DNA of 64,000 bases. Source: Cristatella mucedo. Lineage: Eukaryota > Bryozoa > Phylactolaemata > Cristatellidae. The notes below the pieces were generated by a model that ran no database searches, was not told where the DNA came from, and saw nothing but the letters and a program-made list of their open reading frames with translations. Position numbers and translations under genes: made by a program. The stretch is from the NCBI GenBank assembly GCA_009760855.2, contig WPIO01000100.1:548501-612500 (forward strand). The letters run 5' to 3'. Below, in pieces: positions 34,271-46,336 of the stretch. How positions within the stretch are numbered: the first letter of the stretch is position 1; the number at the start of each line of letters is the position of its first letter.

Positions 34271-34661
34271 ATATATGCACGGCACTTAAGATGAGAGTCT
34301 TCATTCAATTACAGGGAATTGAAGATTTTTACTGCATTACCGTCGCGAGTTAGTAGGTTAGTAGCTTCGAGCCCACACACTCATGTGTATCTCTTTCTAG
34401 GCACTTTACAATTGCCCTTGCACTGACCGCATGCACACTCACTTGAATGTGTGCCTGCAAAAAGCCATTTCTGTCACTATCTGTGGGCTCCTACGAACCC
34501 ACGCTCACTCAAACATGCAGTGTATATGTGTGCGCATGCACGATTTCGTGTGCATGCGTAAGTGTGTGATTTTTCTGTTGGCTTGTCCACGCACACTTAC
34601 ATGTGTTTCCACGAGATAGAGGGACGGTTGGATCCGCTGCGACGGGTAGCTTGACGCACAG
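33831..34661. other. Intergenic with (AT)n runs
   Basis: (AT)n at about 34157-34202 and 34233-34276 flank a short unique spacer. A scrap of LINE A tail (TATCTCTTTCTAGGCACTTT) is at 34387. No gene seen. Confidence 0.6.
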
Positions 34662-34796
34662 CGGCTGGCCCGTTCTAGTTCAAATGGCAAGCAGTGCACC
34701 AAAAATGCTGGCAGCGCACGCCAGAAACGGCGCACTTCTGAAGTAGAGCACAGAGAATCGACTGCGGCCAAAGCCGCCGCTGCAGCATGCGCCGAG
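34662..34796 (+). CDS. Candidate internal exon, basic then Ala-rich
   Basis: The acceptor is TTGACGCACAG and the donor is the perfect GAG|GTGAGT. It gives 45 codons, phase 0 both sides, without a stop: RLARSSSNGKQCTKNAGS, ARQKRRTSEVEHRES, then TAAKAAAAACAE. A stop lies just upstream in frame, as expected of an exon. No domain is recognised; RQKRR could be a nuclear-localisation-like patch. It could be an upstream exon of the coiled-coil gene at 51.4 kb, whose exons are also phase 0, but 16 kb separates them. Confidence 0.33.
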
Positions 34797-35194
34797 GTGA
34801 GTGCCGGCTAGTGGCTGCAGAGGCCTGGAGGCAGGCAGCTGGACTGGCTAGCTGCACCTTCTACGCATCCGGTGGTGGCCGGCTCCTTGCTGTGTCGCCG
34901 TTGCTGCACCGCAAGCAATCATAAGCTGCTGCTGCTGCTTCCCTTTGGGGTTCGGGACCACTGGATGGAGGCTGTCGGCCAGCAAGTGGCTTTCAGCTCG
35001 CTGCACAGGTCCTGCACTTTTCACCGTCGACGTTTCACTGACGTGGTGACGTGGCACAGGTCTGCGTGCGCCACCGCCAACATCCCAGCTTGTCGTGCGA
35101 TCGTTGCGCGGGCAGGATAGTCGTCGTCGTCCTGTTGCCACTCCAGTAGCCAGTGTTGTGTTTGCGTGCTGGTGTGTATTGGTATTGTGTGTGC

Positions 35195-35435
<241 letters not shown>

Positions 35436-35439
35436 GTGA

Positions 35440-35699
35440 TAGGGTGTGTCTATTGTACTGCTACCATCGTCCAGGCGCTACTGCCTGCATTACGTAGCTG
35501 TCTTTTCCTTTAATGTTCTTTAACGTTTAATGTTCTTTAATCTGCTGGGCTCAGCTTTCTTTCTGTCGGCTTCCGTAGAATTTCTTTGTTATTGGCTGCA
35601 ATGTTCAACCTGTTGCACCCAGTACTGTTTCTCAATTCAAGCAATGGGAGAGCTGCCCAGTAACACGTTTGTTACCACCAATCATTTGGTAATGCTTTC
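35440..35699. other. Intergenic, no feature recognised
   Basis: Short AT-rich stretch with TTTAATGTTCTTTAA repeats near 35510-35540. Nothing else was recognised. Confidence 0.5.
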
Positions 35700-35775
35700 T
35701 ATACAGTATCTGTTAAGTGCCTAGATAGAGATTCAGTTCTCTGAGGGCTCTATACAAATGTATTATTAATATTTT
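35700..35775 (+). mobile_element. LINE A-like 3' tail
   Basis: GTGCCTAGATAGAGATTCAG, TTCTCTGAGGGCTCTATACA and ATTATTAAT. Confidence 0.75.
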
Positions 35776-36205
35776 CTGAATCTGAATGAGCTGTTGTTGC
35801 AAATGTTACCTTTCGTGAAGGACCACCTCAGTGTTAGAATTGTTGACTTTTCTCATGAAATAGTGGAAATGGCTAGATTTGTTGTTCACCTGCGTTGCTG
35901 TGGCATGTACAGCTGTTGCCATGTGCTATGTGGCAACTGCATTCGGTGCTTGTAGGCGCATGCATGCACTAATTTATCCTCTATCCTTGTAGGTTCGAGT
36001 CTACCCAGTCTAGCATGGATGCTGTCACTTATCTTGATGGTTACTCGGGCTTCAACTAGAGCTATTGTCCTTCAAAGTCAAGCTAAGCCGTATTGATTTT
36101 GCTCTGTGCATACATTTTCCCTTTTGGCTGGCATGTGAATAAACCTTGTCCAAGCCTACGATAGTTGATCTGTTTGACATGTCTGCACTACGAAGTTGCT
36201 TGGAT

Positions 36206-36290
36206 AATAATAATAATAGTAATAATAATACATTTGATAAAGCGTTCTCAAGAGAAAAAACAGTCTTTCTAGGCCCTTTACAATTGAATA
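36206..36290 (-). mobile_element. LINE A tail, antisense
   Basis: (AAT)n, CATTTGATAAAGCGTTCTCA, then CAGTCTTTCTAGGCCCTTTA. Terminal motif only. Confidence 0.75.
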
Positions 36291-36575
36291 GTCAGTTCAG
36301 CTCCAGGCAGCCTAACCAGATGATTTTCCGGCGCCTTCCACTGCTGAAGACAGGCTGCCACCACTACACGAATGCGGCTCAACGAATGCCGCACCTATGC
36401 ATGCAGACCGCCAGCCAGCGACCGATCGTGAATCCCGGACGCATGATCGACATGGCTCGGCGAAATACCTTGACCTTCGAATTTCTGCTTGCAAATGTGA
36501 GATCAAATTAGAAGACAGCTGGTCTCTGCCGTGTTCGAAGCATTTGAAACGTCTGCAAAATTTGAGCATTTAGAG

Positions 36576-37411
36576 CAGAGGTCGGCAAAGTTCTTTGACT
36601 ACTAGGACGTTTCAGGAGGCCAAGAAGGCATACTGAGCCAGAAGAAAACGCGCCCACCTCTGGCCCGTCGGAGTGGGCGTGGCCAGACGAACAGACAAAC
36701 AAAAAGCCACAACTGCCGCACAGACACGTACGGCAATTGTAGGGGTAGACATTTACCACTCCAACCCGGCGATGGGCTTCTTTTCATAATAGCGCCTGAC
36801 ATCAGTTCTAAAAGTAAGCATGGGCAACTGTTTGAACTGCAACCAGCAGTAACGAAGGGGAACAAAACCGAGACCATTCAATTACTAATCGTTCGATCGT
36901 ACTCCTTTTGCAGCAAATGTAAAGTGCCTAGAAAGAGATTGAGTTCTCTTCTGGGTGCTATATCAAATGTATTATTATAATCATTAATTAGGCCGGATCC
37001 AACTATAAATAAATAGGGTGGCGCTATACTGGACTGAGTGCTGTCTAGGGCCTATCTGGCATAAAGGCCGGATTTGGCCGACCTCTTCGTTAACACTTTC
37101 TGGCGAAAATCCGTCACGGCTCAGGGCTGCCACCGCCGCTAGCCGTGCGAAAAGCAAAGTCGCAGTTCTAAAATCAAGTACAATAACAGTTAGCTCTCAA
37201 CTCAAAGCAAAAAGCGGCCGAGAGCGGCCTTGAAAATTTGTTAGTTGGGATACTCGAATAAGTCGAAGTACCGTGAAGTATAGTGACGAGAAAGAAGACG
37301 GTGACAACCCAACTTGGCCCTATCCATCAATAAATAACTAGGACTGGAATAACCGACTGGAGCACTAGCTAGGTCGGATCTGGCCTAAAAGCCGGAGTTT
37401 GCCAACCTCTG
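36576..37411. mobile_element. Non-autonomous hAT-type transposon
   Basis: The left end CAGAGGTCGGCAAAG and the right end GTTTGCCAACCTCTG are inverted with one or two mismatches, the classic hAT-superfamily terminus. Perfect 8-bp duplications ATTTAGAG flank it at 36568-36575 and 37412-37419. It is 836 bp long and has no transposase frame. Inside are a LINE A tail (36895-36985) and a second copy of the right-end region (36992-37091), so the structure is composite. Confidence 0.85.
36895..36985 (+). mobile_element. LINE A tail inside the hAT element
   Basis: TTTTGCAGCAAATGTAAAGT, GCCTAGAAAGAGATTGAGTT and (ATT)n. It is nested in the DNA transposon. Confidence 0.8.
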
Positions 37412-37553
37412 ATTTAGAGCCTTGCATCGTGAGCAGCAGACGGTCATTCTTGAGAATTTTTTCTTCTGCGGAGATGCCTGCTACCTATAAGGGCATCTTC
37501 AAAGTCCTTGAATTTTGAGTCTTGATTACGGTTAATGTATCTTTGATCCATAG

Positions 37554-37720
37554 TGCTGCTGCTAGTAGCATGTGCTTGTTATGTTACTGTGTCTCCGGCT
37601 GCAGCAGCGTTAGTGGAGTCTCACGAAGACACGACTGGGCGAACGTCAGTGGTGAACGAGACTCTCCTTCTTTATTCCCCCTCGGGGTACATATACGAGC
37701 TGGGGCTGACCCTCAGATAC
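37554..37720 (+). CDS. Candidate exon with hydrophobic start
   Basis: After acceptor TTTGATCCATAG an open frame reads LLLVACACYVTVSPAAAALV, then ESHEDTTGRTSVVNET and LLLYSPSGYIYELGLTLRY, ending at a perfect GTGAGT donor. The hydrophobic part resembles a signal peptide or membrane segment and NET is a sequon, but there is no in-frame ATG. The family is not recognised. A chance frame is possible. Confidence 0.22.
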
Positions 37721-38389
37721 GTGAGTGCATCTGTGGTGGGCCACATGCTGACGTCAAAGGCTGCTTGGTTCAACCACCCATATACTAGCGGCCGGGAAGC
37801 AGCAGGCTCACACAACATGCTACATCATAAACAGCATATCCAACCGTTCTTGTACGAGTTGCATTGCTTCTTATTTTAGCATCGTGGCTCAACGGTATTG
37901 ATCATTATCGTTTTCCGACTTAAGTGTACACATTCTTCCCAAAAACTTCGAGAAGAGGAAGAGTCCTCTAGACATTGTGCTGATTTCTTCTGCTGTGCAA
38001 CTTTCATTGTCGTCTCAAAAATTGCTTGTTTTTTCAAGCCACTTATATTGTTAGCCCATTCAAGTTGGATTTTGTTGGTTCCTATTAGCTATATTAAGTA
38101 ACCGTGATACTTTCTAGCATCGTCGTTATGAAAAGCCCAAGAATTTTGGTGACTTGTGCATGTCATTCGTGAGATTTAGTACGTTAAAAGCACGGCTAGG
38201 CAGAGAATAATCATATTGCAGCGCTAGAGTGTAGCTGGAGGCACCTTAATTAATTTCAGATGTGGACAGTAGTTGGTTTTTGTGAGATCCCTACGCAGAT
38301 AGCAGGGGCAGACCAACTGGTTTGCACCAAACTTCTGGTATAAAGCCGAGATCTGCCTGCTGCTAATTGCTGCCTAGCCCCCAGCTCTC

Positions 38390-38545
38390 TCTTTTCCCTC
38401 TCTCTCTCTCTCTCTCCTCTCTCTCTTTTCCCTCTCTCTCTCCCCCTCTCTCTCTCTCTCTCTTCCCTCTCTCTCTCCTCTCTGCGTGTCTCTGCCTCTG
38501 TCTGTCTGTCTGTCTCTGTCTGTCTGTCTGTCTCTCTTCCATGTA
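38390..38545 (+). repeat. (CT)n / (CTGT)n microsatellite
   Basis: CTCTCT runs with CCC interruptions pass into TGTCTGTCTG repeats. Confidence 0.95.
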
Positions 38546-38670
38546 TGTAAAGATAATGAATGCAACTCAACGGTTAGTTAGTAGAACCCGTAAATGCCTC
38601 TTCCTTGCGTTGGGGGCAAGCACGTGTGTAGCTCTCCTCCTTATGCTCTCCGTTTAAGAAATGTAAGGAG

Positions 38671-39558
38671 AAATCACGCTCAAAATTGGCTCTGCCAGCA
38701 TATCTCCTGTTGAATCAGCACGAAAAGTAGGTGTCATTTTCCATAGTGGCCTCTCGCTAGACGACCGCAACAGCTCCACAGTCAAATCTGCCTACTTTCA
38801 CCTACATAGCATTGCTAAAATTCGGGTTTTTTTAGACAAGGATACCACCTCTAAGTTGGTCCATGCATGTGTGACATCCCGTCTTGACTTTTGTAACTCG
38901 CTGCTTGCTGGCCTACTGGCATGTGCAATCAGGCGCTTAAAGCTGTGCAAGACTCCGCAGTTAGGCTTGTCTGTCATGAGCATCGCAGTTGCCACATCAC
39001 ACCACTTCTCGCCGACCTGCACTGGCTTCCAGTCAAGCAACGGATTGACCTCAAGGTCTCTTCATTCTATGGCTCCAGCCTATCTTTCAGATATACTACC
39101 CCCATCAGGCCAAGCATCGTACCACCCGCTTTTCGGAATCCAACAGTCTGGAAATACCTCGTACAAACCTTAAATCCTTTGGAGACCGTGCATTCAGCTC
39201 GTATGTTCCCAAAGCCTGGAACTCCCTCCCGACCTGCGTCAGAACATCCCATGACCTGACCACATTTAAAAGAAACTTAAAAACACCTATTTAGGACAGC
39301 ATTTAGTGGGTCCCTGTGATTCGTCCTTGATGTGCTTATGCGTGCTGACACTGTGCATGCTGCCACTAACCACATTTGCATGCTGACCCTGTGCATGTCA
39401 CCCCTAACCATATTATTCATTTTGTTTGTTTTTTTCAAGCATGATTTTACTTACTTTCAATTGCATATCACTTTGCAGCAAATGTAAAGCGCCTAGAAAG
39501 AGATTAAGTTCTCTGAGGGCGCTTTATCAAGTGCATTGTTAATATTATTATTATTATA
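38671..39558 (+). mobile_element. LINE A 3' copy, first of a tandem pair
   Basis: It runs from CTCAAAATTGGCTCTGCCAG through [20 protein letters not shown] and the WNSLPTCVRTS-type block to the terminal motif and (ATT)n. Frameshifts are present. Confidence 0.88.
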
Positions 39559-40078
39559 AGGTTTTCGTCGCTCACTTTTAAGTCACTTCATTCATTGGCT
39601 CCGGCCTATCTTTCAGATCTACTCCCCCACCAGGCCAAGCATCGTACCACCTGCTCTTCGGAATCCAACAGTTTACCAATACCTCATACAAACCTCAAAT
39701 TCTTTGGAGACCGTGCATGTAGTTCGTATGCTCCCAAAGCCTGAAACTCCCTCCCGACTTGCGTGAGAACATCCCCTGACTTGACCACATTTAAAAGGAA
39801 CTTAAAAACACCTATTTAGGACAGCATTTAGTGGGTCCGTGTGATTCGTCCTTCATGAGCTTATGCGTGCTGACACTGTACATGCTGCCACTAACCACAT
39901 TTGCATGCTGACCCTGTGCATGTCACCCCTAACCATGTTTTTCATGTTGTTTATGAAGCATGATATTACTCACCATTCAAGAGCGCTTCCATTTACAGCA
40001 AATGTCAAGCGCCTAGAAAGAAATTGAGTTCTCTGAGGGCGCTTTATCAAGTGCATTGTTAATATTATAATTATTACT
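39559..40078 (+). mobile_element. LINE A 3' copy, second of a tandem pair
   Basis: It begins immediately after the previous ATTATTATTATA tail with GGTTTTCGTCGCTCACTTTT and ends with its own terminal motif and (AT/ATT) tail. Confidence 0.88.
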
Positions 40079-40484
40079 ATTCCGGCAATAGCTCTAGTAA
40101 GAGCTTGCATGCATATCAAGTTCATTAGTGTACAGAGTCCTTTCAGAAAGAATGCGATGTTAATGTATTAAAAATGTGGATGGGAATGCGATTTTTGAAC
40201 TCGAAATCGGTTTAAGATCACGTGAGAATGGAGCAAGTTACCACCACTGGGATTAAACTCTCAGCCTCTGACAGTGCTGGCTAGCAGCGTTGTTCCAAGC
40301 GAAGTCTTATTGGAAAGGCTGATGCTTGGCCTTGTCATACCTTCTTGATCTCTTTGCTTTTTCTTAGTCCGTCATGGTAATGTGACAGGAACGCCCTTCG
40401 GAGCTGTTGTTGGTATTTGCAATGGCAGTGACCATGCTTCAGCGTAGATAAGCTAGGATCACTCGTTGTGCTACATGATTCAAT

Positions 40485-40575
40485 AGCGTTCCCTTTGCAG
40501 CAAATGTAAAGCGCCTAGAAAGAGATTGAGTTCTCTGAGAGAGCTCTATCGAGTGCATTTTTATCATTACTACTA
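40485..40575 (+). mobile_element. LINE A tail
   Basis: TTTGCAGCAAATGTAAAGCG, CCTAGAAAGAGATTGAGTTC, then an altered ATTTTTATCATTAC end. Confidence 0.8.
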
Positions 40576-40579
40576 TTTT

Positions 40580-41144
40580 CTCTTTCTCTAAGACTGGCTT
40601 GAAGTCGTTGATGCATTGTATATAAAACTCATTCAGCGTGCATGATTTTTCCGGTGCTGCATCGACGACGTTCGATGGAGCCCACGGAGCAGGAGAAATA
40701 ACGTTTCAGGTGCAAAACAACAAGTTGAGTCAAAATCCAAAAAATTTCGGACGGTTTGTCAGCATTTTAGTACTTAAAGCGGTTCCTCGGCTACCGTGGT
40801 AGTACAAGTCATTAGTGGTGGCACTCGACGCACCACCGTACTTCCTGGCGTCCTTTTTTGCCATTTCATTTTTCAGCCGCTCGTAATCTGCCGATGCTGC
40901 TTTGCCAGTTGCTTGAAGAACTGATGCCACCGAACTGCCTCTTAAAATCCACCAATTTCTATTCCTGAGAAACCGGTTCTGGCTGGGCTACCTAAAAAGC
41001 TACCAAGTCTCTACAGCAAGTGACGAATGCGGTAGCAAGATTGGCTGACACATCAAAGGAATTCAGCTAGTTGTGTGCTTATCTGAAGAAACAGCGAAAT
41101 TTCATTTTTTTGTAAACAGTTATCAAGCCAAATATCTTATTCTG
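40580..41144. other. Intergenic, no gene recognised
   Basis: A short minus-strand frame at 40730-40930 (SADYERLKNEMAKKDARKYG) looks hydrophilic and helical. It has no recognised family and no clear splice context. Confidence 0.35.
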
Positions 41145-41490
41145 ACCCACCAGACCTGACCGTGCTTGGCTCAGTAGCCAGCAATACTGCCGCACCAGTT
41201 TCAATCTCCTCGTGCTCTCAAGTCTTCTACTGAAAATACATTTTTAGCAGCTCCATTCTTTCACTTACATTTCACTTTCATTCTTTCACATTACTAGCAC
41301 AACCATCGGCTTTGCAGGTCGTTGACTGCTGTGGAAGTCACTTCTAACATTCTTAAGCAACATTTTCTCTCCTGGTACCGACTGGCATCCTTTCCATCGC
41401 ATCCTTATGGTCATGCTTTGCTACTACACTGCCGCTCACTTCCTCGAATACCCGTCAGACTCGACTATGTTTCTTACTTTCTCTTAGTGT
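41145..41490 (+). mobile_element. LINE B remnant, decayed
   Basis: CTGACCCACCAGACCTGACC, CCGCACCAGTTTCAATCTCC and GCTACTACACTGCCGCTCAC follow the B order (THKA..., HQF..., CYFYATH). The frame is lost. Confidence 0.6.
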
Positions 41491-41499
41491 CGTCAGCTA

Positions 41500-41600
41500 A
41501 TAATAATAACAAAAATACATTTGCATAGCGCCCTCAGAGAACTTAAGCTCATTCTTAGGCACTTTACATTTGCTGCACCTGAAGAATGATCGAGTGGATA
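41500..41600 (-). mobile_element. LINE A tail, antisense
   Basis: AATAATAATAAC, GCATAGCGCCCTCAGAGAAC, then TTAGGCACTTTACATTTGCT. Confidence 0.8.
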
Positions 41601-41999
41601 GAGACTGTTTGCAACAGTTTTCACGCCGAAAGCGGCTTAAACTTTTTTTTATAATGACATTCTAGAAATTCAATGAATTCGGCGATGCTCTGATGAGACT
41701 CTCATCCAGTGCTTTGCATCCGATGTGGATCACCATGTATGTGATCGCCTCATTTTACTTTAAATTGGTTTACAAAGTTGTTCCTCCTTAGCCGTTTGCT
41801 TTGGTTCTCGAATTAGGCGGTGGCGTGTAATGAAATACTGTATCTACCTTTTAAGCTCTGGTCAGTTTTCTTGCATTATTTACGCTAAGCCATCAACGGT
41901 CATCAGTATGACCAGTACATAGGATTTCAAATGTTAAGATATTTAGCAGCGTTTTTTCACCACTAAAGAAACAGCCATGTCTTCTGATACGAGAACTAT

Positions 42000-42234
42000 T
42001 ACCAGAAGATTTCTGCTTTTGACCGGCAGGGCTTCCCTCCGAGCATTCGCTCCAGGCCACAAGAAGCTTAAAACGCACCTGTTTGTTACCACCGTATTTG
42101 GTGGGTCTTTCCGATTCGTCTTTCGTGTCCATGTACCTACTATTACTATGCCTGCTGCTTGCGGATGTTACCGCCAAACATTTGGTAATGCTTTATATGC
42201 AGCATCTGTGAAGTGCCTAGAGATGGATAGATAC

Positions 42235-42309
<75 letters not shown>

Positions 42310-42366
42310 GGGGGAGGGACAGAGATTCAGTGCTCCGAGGTTGCTATACAAATGCATTATTATTAT
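42000..42366 (+). mobile_element. LINE A-like remnant containing a (GA)n expansion
   Basis: KLKTHLFVTTVFGGSFR resembles the family A C-terminus. The tail reads GTGAAGTGCCTAGAGATGGA, a (GA)n run at 42236-42318, then GACAGAGATTCAGTGCTCCG and (ATT)n. Confidence 0.7.
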
Positions 42367-42584
42367 TTTCTGTTTTTAACGTGAGATGCACAATGTAGTC
42401 TATCAATTACCTACCGAATGCCTCGTATGTTATGAGTATGCTAAGCGTGAGACCGACTGAGTTTGTATCAGACGTATCAGTTTGTATCATTAATCGAGAT
42501 GCACACGTATAGCCGGTCGATGCATCTCATCTATCTTTATCATTTGCTTTGGAACATATATTCATGGATGACAATGCAAGGATA

Positions 42585-43655
42585 ATAATATAGTTCTAAG
42601 ATATTTGTATAGTGCTCTCACACAACTTAATCTCTTTCTATGATCTTTACATATGCTGCAAATACAGCCTGTCAACATGGCAAGTGATAATATGCACAGC
42701 ATAAGCACAAAAATGAAAATTCACAGGGACCCAGCTAATACTGAGACTAATAGGTGCATTTTTAATTTCTGCTTAAAAATCATCAAATCGAGGATTTTAA
42801 AAATGTCTTTCGAGAGCGCTTACCAGGCTTTTGTAGCAGACGAACCAAGGGTACGGCCTCAAAGAACGTAATTTTGATTCAAGGCATAGCTTAACGAGTT
42901 GAGTAAGAAGAGTGGGTGGTGCGACGCTTGGCCAGATTGAATAGTAGTTCGGATAGGTAGGCTGAAGCAAGAGAATGAGAGTGCCCTAAATGTGAGTGAC
43001 AAAACCTTGAAGTCGTTACGCTGCTTGATGGTTAGCCGATGCATGTCGCTGATAAGTGCATTATGGCGACTTCGCTGTTTGCGACAGAAAACCTGGCTTT
43101 AGAGTTTTGCTTCAATTGCACGCGCCTTATTGCATAGGCCTAAAAACCTGCTACCAGTAAGTTAAAAAAGTCAAGATTAGATGTAAGTAATTCGTGGACC
43201 AACTTAGATGTGGTAGCACTCTCTAAGCAGGCCCGAATTTTGCAATATCAGGTAGCTGAAGGAAGAATAACTTGAATACGGAGCTGATGTGTTTATTTAG
43301 CTACTAGGTATAACTTGTGCTAACTTGTTCATCTAGTCATTTAGAAACTGAACACTCAGATTTTGTTCAGATGCTATCACGAGAAATGCTGGTAGAGCCT
43401 CTTTTAAGGGACATTTTTTTTAATGTCTGAGTCACACTAGGTTTGCCCATAGCGAGTAGGCTGCTTTTATTGTAATTTAATTTAAAAAAAGCGCGTTGCC
43501 ATTAATAATCGAATGTAATCAAAACAAGCAGTATGAGAGCTGAGAGATTTTGACGTGTTGGACGACTGGGAGGGATCAAAGCCCAGGTTCAACTGTGCGT
43601 CACCTTGATAGAAATGAAAGTCTAGATTGTGCTTGGCGATACGATCGGCGAGAAG
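42585..43655 (-). mobile_element. LINE A copy, antisense, decayed
   Basis: From the antisense tail (AACTTAATCTCTTTCTATGA) through RLTIKQRNDFKVLSLTFR to LLADRIAKHNLDFHF and LNLGFDPSQSS near the catalytic box, which is degenerate (YQGDAQL). Many frameshifts. Confidence 0.82.
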
Positions 43656-44369
43656 AAGATTTTTAAATGGGTTATTAGTGCGCCTCGACACAACAAGCGA
43701 AACAACCATCTTTCGAAACCTATAAGCTCTCTGAGTTAACACGAGTGCAGCTTTGCCTTTGACGGTTGTTGCCGTGCCAGCTACCGCGCAGCAACGAGCG
43801 ACGGCTGACGAAGCCTTTGGGCGTGTCTCGAACAGGGCCAACCTTGTCGGGTTTCTAATCAGTCTGCCCGTTTGACCGGCTACTGCTATTAGTCAGCAGC
43901 TCGTCAGCCCCGGCACACCCAGTACCGGAGACGTTGCATACCGAGCCGCCGACCCTAGACGCACACACGCAGGCGTTCTCCGGAGCGCGGTGCTTGGCTC
44001 CATGTTTCTCATTAACACTTACTACATTTGAATGTGTATTTCTTAACGGTATTTAGCCCCAAGGACATGACAACGGGCACGAGACTCCCGAAGATGAAGT
44101 GTATGCCATTGACTGGCACCACGCTAAATGTTTTTCGCGTGTTTTTGTCATGTCGAGCTTGGCCGTGGGTAGTCCAGCAGACTCGCACTGGGTTTTCTTT
44201 GCATACATTCCATAGCTGACAGCTGGTAGGCTATTTGGGTCGGTGCTGCCCAGTTAATGGAGGACTGGCCATTGCGATGAATATGGCTATGCTGCTATTC
44301 GAAAAATCTCAAAGGTTAAGCAGCGCGTCTCCTTTGCTGAAGGATCTGAGATGGCTCCTTGTCGACCAA

Positions 44370-44880
44370 TTGAGACAATTTGTGCATTGACCAACTAATC
44401 TTCATACATAGCTGAACTGCTCCACCAGTTTCAGCCTTCTCGTCCCCTCAGGTCTACTATGGTGGATAAATAAAAAAAAATTGATTTTCAATTCCTACGC
44501 TTAAAGACCACTGCGTATTGGCGACAGAAGCTTTTGTTCTGCTGACCCTAGGCAGTGGAACTCTCATCCACAATTCTCTCGCAACAATATATATTCGCCT
44601 GCTGCCGATTGCGGCACATTCTTTTCAGCAGTCCTGAGCCGATACTCGCATTCTATTCGCTTCATCGACTGACCTCCATGCTTGTCACGTTCTCTTTTTT
44701 TGCGCGAGATAAAGCCTGTTGGCTACCGCACGGTTCCAGAAAGCCGAGTATGCTCTTGAGTTCGCAAAAGAAAACTCTAATACGTAATACATACTCAGTC
44801 TTTGTGGATTTCTAGACGGAGATACACTATGGACGTCGTTTGCTTTCGCGTCTCCGTCGAAAGCTTGGCCAGTATATGTT
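44370..44880 (+). mobile_element. LINE B remnant, decayed
   Basis: TGAACTGCTCCACCAGTTTC, TAAAGCCTGTTGGCTACCGC and TGGATTTCTAGACGGAGATA give the 3' order of family B, without the ACATT tail. Confidence 0.7.
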
Positions 44881-45930
44881 TCTATTATTCTGTATGACAT
44901 GTTAGCTTTTTAAACAATGCGTTGCCACATAAAATGCAGCATTTTTCAGAATTAGCAGACAGGCCTTGACTGCAGCAGGAGTCAGCGTCGTGAATTATAA
45001 CGTAACTATGGTAAAATTACGGCTGCAAGGTGCCTACGGCCATAGCATCCCGAACGCGTGCCCTCAAGCCGTTGATGATGACAAGGCATTGATTAGTTCA
45101 CGGCTGAAGGAAAGGTCAAGGGGTAGTGAAGCCGAACCCGGCTCACTCGCTGGTTAAGCGGACAGGCTCGTCTCGCCATCTGGCCCACCCAGAGGTCCAC
45201 TCTCAGGTGCCAGCACAACAACGAAATAGCGCACGACGCGAGTCCACGCGAGGCGCTAACGTTTGGGCTCAGGTACCCCTCTCCTTAGATCAGCTCGGCC
45301 ACGGAACGAGATTTTAAAGACAGCTGGTTCAACATCAGCGCTAAAATAAAAAGTGGAAGCTGCTACGGTCATGACGGCGGGACGATACTGCAAGAGGTTA
45401 TCATATAAAAGAAAATGGAAATGCGTGGAACGCTCGGAAGAGGCGGTTCCTTGCTATAGACCCGGCTTCTGGTTGATCCAACCGCGAAGGTCTGCTGGGG
45501 TTAACAGATTCCTGTAAGCGTAGAGTATTAACATATATTACAATCATTATTGTATCTATAAACTGTTGTGCTTAATAAGAACGTTTCCATTTCGTCGGTG
45601 TCGTGAAGCCTCTGCCAATTAAGGCGATCAGTGCTTAGTGTATTCTTTTACGTGGGTTAATGTTTGCCCCACCCATAGGTCAACCAATGACGGACGACGA
45701 AAACGGATTCGCTGTAATGTAGCGGTTGTCTGTCGGCTGGCGGGTGTTTCGAACCCGAGGCAGCTTTGGCTTTCAGTCGGTATGTATAATTGTGTTGTTA
45801 AACGCTCGCAAACCGACCTCGGCTTTTAGTGCGAAGCATGTGCTGCTTATGACGTAGGCAACGTGAACTGTAATTACTGCCTAGCCAGGTCTCACCATTC
45901 GGGCGGTCATCAGCGAGGAGGGGAGGGGTA
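44881..45930. other. Intergenic, no feature recognised
   Basis: Mixed-composition DNA with a few short frames but no domain, repeat family or splice chain I can support. Confidence 0.4.
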
Positions 45931-45932
45931 AT

Positions 45933-46055
45933 GTAATGTATCTCCGTCTGTAACTCCACAAAGCCATAAAGATAATATGTAGGCGCTACGCAGGAGAGTT
46001 TTATATGGCGCACTCACAGCGTAAGCGGCTGTCGGTACGCATTCGGTAGAGGGTG
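45933..46055 (-). mobile_element. LINE B 3' end, antisense, short
   Basis: GTAATGTAATGTATCTCCGT, then CTACGCAGGAGAGTTTTATA and GGTACGCATTCGGTA. Only about 120 bases of family B. Confidence 0.82.
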
Positions 46056-46336
46056 GGTAGGCCTAGCTCGCGTTATTGCGTCGACTGTTTAATGCCTTAT
46101 CCGCGATCCGTGAGTTTTGCGTCACTAGATAGCTACAGAAGAATCGCGCGGAATTTCCAAGTTCAATGGTAATTTAGCAGGCCGTCTTGCGTGCATGTAG
46201 GTCGGACGGACGCCGCAGGCGGACCGAACCCGCGGCTCGGCCGCCGAACCGCGCTGTTTGTGACGCACTTGTCCTTCGACCGGCCGGCTGGCTCTGCCCG
46301 TCGGAGGTGACGGCTAGCCCACACAGCTTAAGTAGG

